Shown here one piece after another: positions 29,961-37,848 of a stretch of DNA of 47,998 nt. The stretch lies in NCBI GenBank assembly GCA_031423615.1, contig JANPFV010000006.1, forward strand, positions 1-47,998, in the 5' to 3' direction. Each line of letters opens with the position of its first letter. The stretch's first letter is position 1. The translations under genes and the position numbers were made by a program. The notes beneath the pieces were generated by a model, which was not told the origin of the DNA, made no database searches, and saw nothing but the letters and a program-made list of their open reading frames with translations. The DNA is from JADLGJ01 sp031423615. Lineage in GTDB: Bacteria > Omnitrophota > Gorgyraeia > Zapsychrales > JANLHA01.

Positions 29961-31228
29961 GCTATTTTTCTTTCCAAGGTCTGTGGATCAAATCGGAGAT
30001 GGCGCAATTGCGGCGCTTTCCAGGCGGTGAAGGCGACGATCAAAAGGGTCAATACTCCGCCGACACCGACGCAGGGGACCGTCCCTATGAGGGCGGCCAG
30101 CATTCCGCTTTCAAAAGCCCCTAACTCATTCGAAGAACAAACAAATATCCAGCTGACGGCGGCAATGCGTCCGCGCATATGGTCCGGCGAGAGAAGCCGC
30201 ACGATCGAGCGGCGAATGACCATGCTGACTCCGTCAAAAATTCCGCTAAAAACCAGCGCGACCATAGACAGGGCGAAATTTTTAGAAAAAGCAAAGACCA
30301 AAATGCTCACCCCGAATCCCGCGACGACCCAGAGTAAATTGCGTCCGGCATGCTCGATGGGAGGATGACGGGTCGCGATGAGCATAATGAGCAAAGCGCC
30401 GACGGAGGGAGCCGCATTGAGAAAACCCAATCCAATAGGCCCCACGTGTAAAATGTCCTGGGCATAAATCGGCAAAAGCGCAATCGTTCCGCCGAATAAA
30501 ACCGCAAATAAATCCAAGGTCATCGCACCCCAGAGCGGCTGGCTTTTAAAAACAAAGTCCCATCCGACTTTGATACTTTTTAAAAAGGGTTCTTTGCTCA
30601 ATTGCGCGACGACGGGTTTAGGCGTGATCAAGGCTGTCGCAAAACAAGACAATAAAAACCAAATGCTGATGAGAACATAAGACCCCACTGCCCCTTTGGC
30701 TGCGAAAACAAAACCGATGATCGCCGGACCCGCGATGGAAGCGCCAATCCAGACACTGCCAATCCATGACGCGGCGTTGACGGTCATATTCTGCGGGACG
30801 ATCTGGGCTTCAAAGGCTGAATTGGCCGGATCCGCAAATCCGCGGGCGATTCCGGCTAAAAAAATTACAGCGTATAAACCCAACAAAGAAAAAGAATGGA
30901 TTTCGAGGGACAGAATAATAAGAAGAATAGCGCAGACAAGACTAGACAAGCGTGTCCAGATGAGAATTTTCCGTCGATCATAATGGTCAGCGATATAACC
31001 GCCAAAAAGCACAAGCGAAAGAGCCGGCACGGCTTCGACAAGGCCGAGGATGCCCAAGGCCAAGGCACTGTGGGTCAGTTTATAAATTTGAAAGCCGATA
31101 ACAACAGCCAAAGCGCGGCTGCCTAAGGAAAAAAAGCCGATGGCGAAGAGGAAAAAACGGACATCGGCGATTTTTAAAGCGGCGAAGGTGTCCCGGGACT
31201 GGATTTTTATATTTAAGGGGTCAGACAT
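29957..31228 (-). CDS. MFS transporter, EntS-like exporter group
   Basis: A 423-residue major facilitator superfamily protein with 12 predicted helices. The motif-A loop is GGYIADHYDRRKILIW. Other MFS_3-type text includes GFADPANSAFEAQIVP and GVSMVIRRSIVRLLSPDHMRGRIAAV. Family members export siderophores, drugs or other small molecules. ATG 31228 (MSDPLNIKIQSRD) is chosen; an open frame continues 35 codons further without good start features. It is the first gene of a leftward pair with the flavoprotein. Confidence 0.85.
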   Translation of the reverse strand: MSDPLNIKIQSRDTFAALKIADVRFFLFAIGFFSLGSRALAVVIGFQIYKLTHSALALGILGLVEAVPALSLVLFGGYIADHYDRRKILIWTRLSSLVCAILLIILSLEIHSFSLLGLYAVIFLAGIARGFADPANSAFEAQIVPQNMTVNAASWIGSVWIGASIAGPAIIGFVFAAKGAVGSYVLISIWFLLSCFATALITPKPVVAQLSKEPFLKSIKVGWDFVFKSQPLWGAMTLDLFAVLFGGTIALLPIYAQDILHVGPIGLGFLNAAPSVGALLIMLIATRHPPIEHAGRNLLWVVAGFGVSILVFAFSKNFALSMVALVFSGIFDGVSMVIRRSIVRLLSPDHMRGRIAAVSWIFVCSSNELGAFESGMLAALIGTVPCVGVGGVLTLLIVAFTAWKAPQLRHLRFDPQTLERKIA

Positions 31229-31326
31229 AACGTCCACTTTAAGAAGACAGCGTCGTCTTGTCAAGGGAAAGTCTGGGGATGTGGGGCCTTGCGGAGCCCC
31301 TAGGGTCAGAAGGCAATGCTTTAAAA

Positions 31327-31355
31327 CTGTCATCCTTCCAGAAAATCAGTATAAT
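31327..31355 (+). promoter_or_regulatory. Promoter of the msrB-msrA operon
   Basis: CTGTCA (31327-31332), 17-base spacer, perfect TATAAT (31350-31355). The leader to msrB is about 90 bases. Confidence 0.5.
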
Positions 31356-31449
31356 GTTACCGGGAAAAAAATAAAATTATTTTGTAAGGTTCGGGCTTGT
31401 TCTCAGACTAATAGATGTTAGAAAACGGGAAACGAAAAGTGAGGAAACG

Positions 31450-31959
31450 ATGAGACGAAAAATTTTAGTTTTTTTAGCAATACTGGTTTTTTCACAAGGA
31501 GGAATAATTATGGCCAAAGAAACAATCAAAGTTTTTGATGCAGAAACGAATACCTATCAAGAAACGGAAAAAGTTTTCAAAACGCCGGAAGAATGGAAAA
31601 AACAACTGACTCCGGAACAGTATAATGTGGCTCGCAAAGCCGGAACGGAACGCCCTTTTACCGGTGAGTATGCCACGAATCACCGCAAAGGCGTCTATAA
31701 ATGCAGGGGTTGCGGATTGGATCTTTTCGATTCTGCGACGAAGTTTGAATCCGGCACCGGGTGGCCGAGTTTTTGGCAACCCATCGCTAAAGAAAATGTC
31801 GCCTCCACGGTTGATAGCAAGTTCGGTATGCGGCGTGTCGAAGTGCATTGTCCGCGGTGCGGCGCGCATTTAGGCCATGTCTTTGAAGATGGCCCCGAAC
31901 CCACCCATTTGCGTTATTGCATCAATTCCGTTTCCTTAAATTTCCTCGAGAAGAAATAG
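31450..31959 (+). CDS. msrB: Exported peptide-methionine (R)-S-oxide reductase
   Basis: A 169-residue MsrB that repairs methionine-R-sulfoxide in oxidised proteins. A signal peptide (MRRKILVFLAILVFSQGGIIM) directs it across the membrane. The zinc site CRGCG and CPRCG, the core FESGTGWPSFW, HLGHVFEDGP, and the catalytic Cys in RYCINSVSLNF are all present. GAGG before the ATG is the ribosome binding site. msrA follows 13 bases later, so both stereoisomers would be handled in the cell envelope. Confidence 0.93.
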   Translation: MRRKILVFLAILVFSQGGIIMAKETIKVFDAETNTYQETEKVFKTPEEWKKQLTPEQYNVARKAGTERPFTGEYATNHRKGVYKCRGCGLDLFDSATKFESGTGWPSFWQPIAKENVASTVDSKFGMRRVEVHCPRCGAHLGHVFEDGPEPTHLRYCINSVSLNFLEKK

Positions 31960-31972
31960 GAGGTGGGTGAAG

Positions 31973-32581
31973 ATGTTTCCTTTATTTTTGCTGATGTTTT
32001 TATTGAGTTTTGGAAATGCCAATGCGGAGGATAAAGTCATGAATGAGCCCTTGGAAAAAGCCACATTTGCCGGCGGGTGTTTTTGGTGTATGGAACCGTT
32101 TTTAGAAAAGATCAAGGGGGTCAAAAGCGTCACCGCCGGGTATACCGGAGGACATACCCTAAACCCGACGTATGAAGAAGTTTCTACCGGCACAACCGGA
32201 CACGCGGAAGCGGTCGAGGTTGTTTTTGACCCGCGGGAAGTTTCTTATGCTAAAATTTTACAAACGGTTTGGTATAACATTGATCCGACGGCCCTCAATT
32301 CCCAATTCGCTGATCACGGCACGCAATACCGCAGCGCCATTTTTTATCACAATGAAGAGCAGAAGCGGCTCGCCCAAGAATCCAAAAAGGCTTTGGAAGC
32401 ATCGGGTAAGTTTCATAAACCCATTGTCACCGAAATCGTCCCCGCGTCCACATTTTATCCGGCGGAAGAGTATCATCAGGATTATTATAAGAAAAATAAA
32501 ATACGCTATGAAATGTATCATCACGGTTCCGGCCGCGAATCGACTTTAGACAAAATTTGGGGCAAGGAAAGAAAACAATAA
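31973..32581 (+). CDS. msrA: Exported peptide-methionine (S)-S-oxide reductase
   Basis: A 202-residue MsrA that reduces methionine-S-sulfoxide. A signal peptide (MFPLFLLMFLLSFGNANAED) precedes the enzyme. The active-site motif is GCFWCMEPF, with YTGGHTLNPTYEEVSTGTTGHAE and the DHGTQYRSAIFY segment. ATG 31973 lies nine bases after GGAGG; a GTG at 31967 is too close to it. Together with msrB it forms an envelope protein-repair pair. The electron donor is not in the neighbourhood. Confidence 0.93.
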   Translation: MFPLFLLMFLLSFGNANAEDKVMNEPLEKATFAGGCFWCMEPFLEKIKGVKSVTAGYTGGHTLNPTYEEVSTGTTGHAEAVEVVFDPREVSYAKILQTVWYNIDPTALNSQFADHGTQYRSAIFYHNEEQKRLAQESKKALEASGKFHKPIVTEIVPASTFYPAEEYHQDYYKKNKIRYEMYHHGSGRESTLDKIWGKERKQ

Positions 32582-32615
32582 CAAGATAAGAAGTAATGCG
32601 AAATTCGCGGAAGGT

Positions 32616-32631
32616 GTTTACAATTGTGAAC
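32616..32631. promoter_or_regulatory. Operator-like palindrome before the channel-like gene
   Basis: GTTTACAATTGTGAAC is a near-perfect 16-base palindrome (one mismatched pair) in the 100-base gap. It may be a repressor site. No clear promoter boxes were fixed. Confidence 0.35.
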
Positions 32632-32681
32632 AGGCGCCGCGTGAAGCAAATAACCGTGTTCATTTCTTAGAGGGACTCAAC

Positions 32682-33026
32682 ATGCTGCATCATTCTCATT
32701 ATCATTCTCAGCGAAAGCGGATTGCAATCGCTTTTATTCTCGTCGGTATGGTTATGGTCTTCGGGACGACCGGCTTGCATCTCATTGAAGGCCTGTCGTG
32801 GTTTGATGCGTTTTATTTTATGAGTATGATCGCAACCGCTCAAGGCCCGACAAGTCCTTTAAATTCGAATGGGGCCAAGATTTTTGCCTCGGTGATGGCC
32901 TTTATTTCTTTCGGATTTATCGTGGCCGCATTGAGCTTTCTTTTCGGACCTTTGTTGGGAAAATTGGGGCTGATCGGTGTGGAACATTTGCAGGAGCAGC
33001 GTAAACAGGAAAAGAAAAAAAGTTAG
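32682..33026 (+). CDS. Two-helix membrane protein resembling a K+-channel pore module
   Basis: A 114-residue protein with two transmembrane helices (about residues 15-35 and 65-90). They enclose a re-entrant-like loop, WFDAFYFMSMIATAQGPTSP. The arrangement helix-loop-helix and the text LSWFDAFYF resemble the Ion_trans_2 pore (usually ...DAFYF..TTVGYGD.P). The selectivity filter TVGYG is replaced by AQGPTS, so potassium selectivity is unlikely. A His-rich start (HHSHYHS) could bind metal. The function is unknown; a pore-like or sensory role is inference. An FMN reductase follows after nine bases. Confidence 0.65.
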   Translation: MLHHSHYHSQRKRIAIAFILVGMVMVFGTTGLHLIEGLSWFDAFYFMSMIATAQGPTSPLNSNGAKIFASVMAFISFGFIVAALSFLFGPLLGKLGLIGVEHLQEQRKQEKKKS

Positions 33027-33035
33027 GAGATTTCG

Positions 33036-33620
33036 ATGAATGAAAAGATTAAAATTCTTGCCTTCGCCGGAAGCGCCCGGGAAGGTTCGTACAATAAAAA
33101 ATTAGTCAGGGCCGCAGCGCAGGCCGCGAAAAAAGCCGGAGCGGAAGTAACGCTGATTGATTTGCGAGATTTTCCCATGCCTTTAATGGACCAGGATTTG
33201 GAAGCGAAAGCGGGAATTCCTCCCCACGCTCAGCGAGTCAAGGATTTGATGGTGACCCACGACGCTTTTTTAATTTCTGCGCCGGAATACAATAGTTCTA
33301 TTACCCCGCTTTTGAAAAACACGCTCGACTGGGCGTCGCGAAAGTCGGATAAGAATGAGTCGGAAATGATGGCGTATAAGGGCAAGGTTGCGGCCCTCAT
33401 GAGCGCTTCGCCGGGCGCCCTGGGCGGATTGCGCGGCCTGCCGGTTGTTCGTGCCGTTCTGCAAAATTGCGGGACCTTGGTTTTGTCTCAACAACAGGCG
33501 GTTTCCAAAGCCAACGAAGCTTTTGACCCTGCAGGAAATCTCGTCGACAAAAAGCATGAGGAAGGCATAGAAAAGCTTGTGACGGAATTGATCCGTGTGA
33601 CCCAAAAATTAAAAACATAA
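33036..33620 (+). CDS. NADPH-dependent FMN reductase family protein
   Basis: A 194-residue flavodoxin-like reductase. The phosphate-binding loop is FAGSAREGSYNKKL. The flavin site includes APEYNSSITPLLKNTLDWASR and SASPGALGGLRGLPVVRAVL, typical of the NADPH-dependent FMN reductase/chromate-reductase group. It transfers electrons from NADPH to FMN or quinones. It is cytoplasmic. The stop overlaps the next gene by one base (TAATG), beginning a tight string of small genes. Confidence 0.9.
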   Translation: MNEKIKILAFAGSAREGSYNKKLVRAAAQAAKKAGAEVTLIDLRDFPMPLMDQDLEAKAGIPPHAQRVKDLMVTHDAFLISAPEYNSSITPLLKNTLDWASRKSDKNESEMMAYKGKVAALMSASPGALGGLRGLPVVRAVLQNCGTLVLSQQQAVSKANEAFDPAGNLVDKKHEEGIEKLVTELIRVTQKLKT

Positions 33621-33808
33621 TGTCCGAGCGTATTTGTCCTCATTGCAAAAACCCTATTTACGATGACGACGCTTTGTCATGCCATTTTTGCGGAGAAAGC
33701 CTGGGGAATTATTCTTCCGGCGGGCTGGGTATGATGCGCTCGATGCAATGGATTCTGGTTGTCATTTCCGCTATTATCATTTTGATGTTTGTTTTGTCGC
33801 ACGTTTAA
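33620..33808 (+). CDS. Zinc-ribbon membrane-anchored small protein
   Basis: A 62-residue protein with an N-terminal zinc ribbon (CPHC and CHFC at about residues 6-9 and 21-24) and a C-terminal transmembrane helix (WILVVISAIIILMFVL). The function is unknown. Such proteins often bind partners at the membrane surface. It overlaps the FMN reductase gene by one base and is followed after one base by the methyltransferase gene, so it is a true operon member. Confidence 0.75.
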   Translation: MSERICPHCKNPIYDDDALSCHFCGESLGNYSSGGLGMMRSMQWILVVISAIIILMFVLSHV

Positions 33809-33809
33809 A

Positions 33810-34547
33810 ATGGACCCCAAGATCAAAAATTCTGAGACCATCCGTTGGGATGACCGAGGCGTTCCGCACTCGATTCATTTCCGCGATAAATATTTTTGCA
33901 CGCAAAACGGTTATGAAGAATACCGTCATATCTCGGGCCACGGCAACGGTCTTTTGCAGCGTTTCTCCGATCTCAATCCATCGGAAAACGGCATCTTTAC
34001 GATCATAGAAACTGGTTTTGGGACGGGCATGTGCTTTTGCTGTATTTGGGAATTGTGGGACCAGTATGCCCCTAAGTCCTGGACCCTGCATTTTATTTCT
34101 ATTGAGCTATATCCTCTTTCTGCCGACGATCTTGACCGCGCTTTGAGTGTTTGGCCGGCTTTGGAAAAATACCGCCATATTTTAAGCAAACAGTATCAGC
34201 CTTTCTCGCATGGAATTCGTGATTTTTATTTTGATGAAAAGCGGGTGCATTTGACCATCGTCTTTGAGGATGTGGTGGAGGCTTTAAAGAAAATCCATCA
34301 ACAGAACGCGTCCGGGATCAAGGCGGAGGCTTGGCTGCTCAACGGTTTTTCGCCTTTTGCTAATCCGCAGATGTGGACGACGGAAGTCTTTTTAGGTATG
34401 GCGAAGCTCAGTCAAACAGGAACGACTCTTTCGACCTTTACTGTCGCCGGACATGTCCGCCGCGGGTTGGAAGCTGCAGGTTTTCAGCTGGAAAAAATTC
34501 CCGGTTATGGAACAAAGAAGCAAATGCTTCGAGGATGTTTTAAATGA
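33810..34547 (+). CDS. mnmD: MnmD/MnmC-N-like tRNA wobble-uridine methyltransferase
   Basis: A 245-residue SAM-dependent methyltransferase of the DUF752/MnmC N-terminal family, which makes mnm5(s2)U34 in tRNA. Visible parts are the substrate-contact N-terminus (IRWDDRGVPHSIHFRDKYF), the SAM loop IIETGFGTGMCF and a C-terminal Rossmann-like domain. In the usual WxLDGFxPxxNPxMW motif, the Asp is replaced by Asn (LLNGFSPFANPQMW). That Asp is a conserved active-site residue, so activity or specificity may be changed. ATG 33810 lies one base after the zinc-ribbon stop. The end overlaps the MFS gene by four bases. Confidence 0.82.
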   Translation: MDPKIKNSETIRWDDRGVPHSIHFRDKYFCTQNGYEEYRHISGHGNGLLQRFSDLNPSENGIFTIIETGFGTGMCFCCIWELWDQYAPKSWTLHFISIELYPLSADDLDRALSVWPALEKYRHILSKQYQPFSHGIRDFYFDEKRVHLTIVFEDVVEALKKIHQQNASGIKAEAWLLNGFSPFANPQMWTTEVFLGMAKLSQTGTTLSTFTVAGHVRRGLEAAGFQLEKIPGYGTKKQMLRGCFK

Positions 34548-35416
34548 AAAAGCAGTTGATTTTTTCAGCGGTTCTTATTGCCGCATTGGGATACTTTGTC
34601 GATATTTATGATCTGATTCTTTTTAGCATCGTACGGGTCAAAAGTTTACAGGCTATCGGCGTTCCCGATGATCAATTGCTTTCGCAGGGAGTTTTGCTTT
34701 TAAATATGCAAATGGGCGGGATGCTTTTAGGCGGAATCTTTTGGGGCATCCTCGGGGACAAGCGGGGCCGGCTTTCGGTGCTTTTGGGTTCCATCTGTTT
34801 GTATTCGCTCGCCAACATTCTCAACGGATTTGTTCATAGCGTCGGTGTTTATGCGGTTTTGCGTTGGGTGGCCGGCATTGGTTTAGCGGGAGAATTGGGC
34901 GCAGGTATTACCTTGGTTTCGGAAGTTATGCCGAAAGAAACGCGGGCTTACGGGACGATGATTGTCGCGGGGGTTGGAATTCTCGGGGCGATTGCGGCGG
35001 CCTTGATCGGTGATCTTTTTGATTGGCGTACGGCTTATTGGATCGGCGGGGCGATGGGGATCGGGTTATTGCTGTTGCGCATTCAGGCCAGTGAGTCAGG
35101 AATGTTTCATCAGGTTAAAACGGCAAACGTCAAAAGGGGAAATTGGCTTTTGATTTTTAGGTCTTGGACCAATGCGTTTAAATATTTGCGCTGTATCCTG
35201 ATTGGTATTCCTATCTGGTTTGTCGTCGGTATTCTTATTACATTTTGTCCGTGGGGCCGTGGTGCCGTTGACATTGAGCTTCCAGGCATTGAAAAATTCA
35301 TACGGCCTTATTAACGCGGGAGGGATTTTGGCGGGGGTATGTATTTTTTGGCGTTTGGGGCATTGTGGGGTTTGAAGGAAACCCACGGTAAGGATCTTGA
35401 TTATCTGGAGATTTAG
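34544..35416 (+). pseudogene. MFS transporter with internal deletion and frameshift
   Basis: The first ~235 residues are a normal MFS carrier (LGYFVDIYDLILFSIVR, motif-A-like GILGDKRGRLSVLLGS, then GIGLAGELGAGITLVSE). The frame then degenerates (ITFCPWGRGAVDIELPG) and stops at 35314. In other frames the sequence continues ALKNSYGLINAGGILAG, and after that MYFLAFGALWGLKETHGKDLDYLEI, the normal C-terminal end, stopping at 35416. About 100-150 codons, including most of the second six-helix half, are missing. The gene cannot make a working transporter. It starts inside the methyltransferase stop (ATGA). Confidence 0.8.
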
Positions 35417-35420
35417 AAAA

Positions 35421-36443
35421 TTAAGGAGTAGACACGTGGATTTTGCACATCAACGAAAGAACAACCACCAGTAAACAAAATTCGATCAAAGCCCGTTGAT
35501 CCGATTCTTCGGTTTGGGTTTTTTGCAAAGCATTAAAGATTCCGACTAACAATAAGAGAATAAGCAGTCCTTCCATTGTCCAAATCCACATTCCCCCCAT
35601 TACGGCGATAACGATCCATTTTTGCTTTTGGGTCAAGGCGCGAAAGCCTCTTCCTCCGTCGAGCGGAACGAATGGAAGAAGGTTAAAGAGATTGATCCAG
35701 GCTCCGACTTTGGCGATAGCGGCCCAGCTGGGCCAACCGCTAAAAAGAAATACGGCGTAACAGAATAGAGCTGCACCCAAACCCGCGATGGGACCGGCCA
35801 AACCGATCCGGGCATCTTCCCGCGGGGTGACGGCGCCTTGTTTGAGTCGGATAAACGCGCCGACCCCGGGAATAAAAATCGGACCCGAGATGGGCATGCC
35901 CAAATTTTTTATGGCGAAAACATGGCCCATTTCATGCACATAAATAGACAAAATCAACCCGAGCGCGAATTTCCATCCCCACACACTCCAGTAAACTCCA
36001 AAGGCCAGAAACATTGAGAAAAAGGTTTGCGCCTTGGTTAAGCCGAGTAAAAGCAATTTGCCTTTGGTAAAAAGAAGAACGGCTAAGAATTTAAATTTCC
36101 ACAGGAGAAGGCCGATGGCGCCCAGACCCATCAGCGCCGCAGGCATCGGCTGTTTTTTTTCGTCGGCATTTTTAAGCGCCCGACTGTCAACCTTCTTGCT
36201 TAAAGCATCGATTTTTTGGGCGACGATGTTGTGCTGTTGTGACTCCGGAGGAAGAAGTTCGAGGATTTTACGCCAGCGGATCAAGGCTTCGAGAGCATTT
36301 CCATCGTTGGTAAAATTTTCCGCTTCCTGGACTAAGACCTTGATTTCGTTAGCATAAATGAGAGCGTGGCAGGCGGGACAACTTAAAAGTCCCGATGCAA
36401 TCATTGTTTGGCACTGCGGGCATGTTTTGGGATGGGGGATCAT
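35421..36443 (-). CDS. Site-2-protease-like M50 metallopeptidase with zinc ribbon
   Basis: A 340-residue membrane protein. The N-terminus has a zinc ribbon (CPQC, CPAC) and a short TPR-like helical part (ALIRWRKILELLP). The membrane peptidase core has the zinc motif HEMGH (in YVHEMGHVFAIKNLG) and the third ligand in LPFVPLDGGRGFRAL. M50 proteases cut proteins within the membrane; the target here is unknown. The gene is transcribed with the zinc-ribbon membrane protein upstream of it, 11 bases apart. Confidence 0.85.
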   Translation of the reverse strand: MIPHPKTCPQCQTMIASGLLSCPACHALIYANEIKVLVQEAENFTNDGNALEALIRWRKILELLPPESQQHNIVAQKIDALSKKVDSRALKNADEKKQPMPAALMGLGAIGLLLWKFKFLAVLLFTKGKLLLLGLTKAQTFFSMFLAFGVYWSVWGWKFALGLILSIYVHEMGHVFAIKNLGMPISGPIFIPGVGAFIRLKQGAVTPREDARIGLAGPIAGLGAALFCYAVFLFSGWPSWAAIAKVGAWINLFNLLPFVPLDGGRGFRALTQKQKWIVIAVMGGMWIWTMEGLLILLLLVGIFNALQKTQTEESDQRALIEFCLLVVVLSLMCKIHVSTP

Positions 36444-36454
36444 AAAGTTCGCGA

Positions 36455-37219
36455 TTAACTTTTTAATTCAAAAGGCCCTTCAAAGTTCCACGATGCTTTT
36501 TTGTTCATTCTTCCGGCTTCGAACAAACCAAACCCGATGATCAAAAGACCAATGACATTTTGAAAACCCATGAGAAAGGGAACGGCCAAAGAAAGGACAA
36601 AAGCCACAATATACCACGCCAGGGTGGGTTGGCGCGGGGACGCAGGAGAGGCGGCTGGGGTTGCGATTGAAGCGGCTTTTGGGGAGGAAGTTTTTTCAGG
36701 GGAATTGATATTCGCTGAGCTGACCGGTTTGGAGGTGTCGGTCACGGCGGATTCTTGGGGTAGTGTTTTCCATTCGTTAATAATATTGGGAACGTAAGTC
36801 GAACAAATCGCCATATAGGTAATCAAGACAGCGATGATTTGATACGGTATTCCGCCGCGATGATTGGAACCTTTGCGCACACTGAAACCAACCATATAGC
36901 CTATCAAGACCGCGATCAATCCGAATTCATAACCCGTCAAGAGTCGGATTATATAATAAATCGCCGCGCCTACAATTCCGGCGGGAATGCCCAAGGCCAG
37001 GGCTTTCATAACCCGCGAAAGAGGATGGCCTAAGGCCATTTCACTCTCGATTTTCTTTTTACACGGCGGGCAGATCACTTGAGCATTGACGGAAAAATAA
37101 CTTCCCGACAAGAGGGTGTTACAGCTCTTGCAAGTGGTTTGCCCCGCGGCGCCGGTATGGGGTACGACTTTATCAAATTGTAATCCGTCAGGGGGATGCG
37201 GTTTTTGCTCTTCTGTCAT
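36455..37219 (-). CDS. Zinc-ribbon membrane protein, function unknown
   Basis: A 254-residue protein. A treble-clef-like zinc site at residues ~29-54 (CKSC, then CPPC) is followed by two or three transmembrane helices (about 70-160). A Ser/Pro/Ala-rich linker (KTSSPKAASIATPAASPASP) and two more helices near the C-terminus come next. AAGGAG stands just before the ATG. No known family is recognised. It forms an operon with the M50 peptidase and could be its partner or substrate; this is inference from context. Confidence 0.7.
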   Translation of the reverse strand: MTEEQKPHPPDGLQFDKVVPHTGAAGQTTCKSCNTLLSGSYFSVNAQVICPPCKKKIESEMALGHPLSRVMKALALGIPAGIVGAAIYYIIRLLTGYEFGLIAVLIGYMVGFSVRKGSNHRGGIPYQIIAVLITYMAICSTYVPNIINEWKTLPQESAVTDTSKPVSSANINSPEKTSSPKAASIATPAASPASPRQPTLAWYIVAFVLSLAVPFLMGFQNVIGLLIIGFGLFEAGRMNKKASWNFEGPFELKS

Positions 37220-37352
37220 GTTTTCTCCTTGTGAGGATAAATGTTTTATGTGAGAAAATATTTTTAAGTTTATAGGATATTATTCCGGATTGCAAATTTT
37301 ATCGGCCTAAAAATAAGTTAGAGAATTAACTGGTTTTTTTTTATGTCCTATT

Positions 37353-37358
37353 TATAAT
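37353..37358 (+). promoter_or_regulatory. -10 box directly before the next gene; possible leaderless start
   Basis: A perfect TATAAT ends only six bases before ATG 37365, which would put the transcript start at or near the start codon. No good -35 is seen. Confidence 0.35.
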
Positions 37359-37364
37359 TAAAAT

Positions 37365-37832
37365 ATGCCAAATGAAAAATCTTCCTTAAAGCAGCAATTT
37401 CAACGTCTTTTGTTTGTCAATGTTAATAAATATCAGCAACAGGTCGTTCTTCCTGCCCTCATCATCTGTCTGATTTCCTGTGCGGGTGTATTTTATACCC
37501 TTTTCTACATTCACTATGTGGATGCTAATGTGGCCGTCGTTTGCCAGATCGATAGATTCAGCATGGCTCACGACGTTCCTTGGTTTATCCAAATGCACAG
37601 CTTTAATAAAGTTGTCCCGTGGATCCTTTTCGGAATGACGACCTTGCTTTTAATTGTTATTTGCTGGATGTTCTATGTTTCAAACCGGGTGCTCGGTCCC
37701 AGTACCCGTGTTCTTAAAGAACTGGATGATGTCTTAAGCGGTCAGCGTAAAGATCCTATCGGAACCCGTCGGGGCGACGAATTTTTTGAAGAACTCCTCA
37801 AGCGCATCAACGCCCTTATTCTAAAAAAATAA
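37365..37832 (+). CDS. HAMP-like two-helix membrane protein
   Basis: A 155-residue protein with transmembrane helices at about residues 27-50 and 85-108, separated by a short outside loop. After the second helix the text NRVLGPSTRVLKELDDVLSGQRKDPIGTRRGDEFFEELLKRINAL fits a HAMP domain (conserved GP and DEF-like elements). There is no output domain. It could be a sensory adaptor or a remnant of a larger receptor. The gene just downstream begins the glycan region. Confidence 0.7.
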   Translation: MPNEKSSLKQQFQRLLFVNVNKYQQQVVLPALIICLISCAGVFYTLFYIHYVDANVAVVCQIDRFSMAHDVPWFIQMHSFNKVVPWILFGMTTLLLIVICWMFYVSNRVLGPSTRVLKELDDVLSGQRKDPIGTRRGDEFFEELLKRINALILKK

Positions 37833-37848
37833 CAATTTTGTGCACCTC

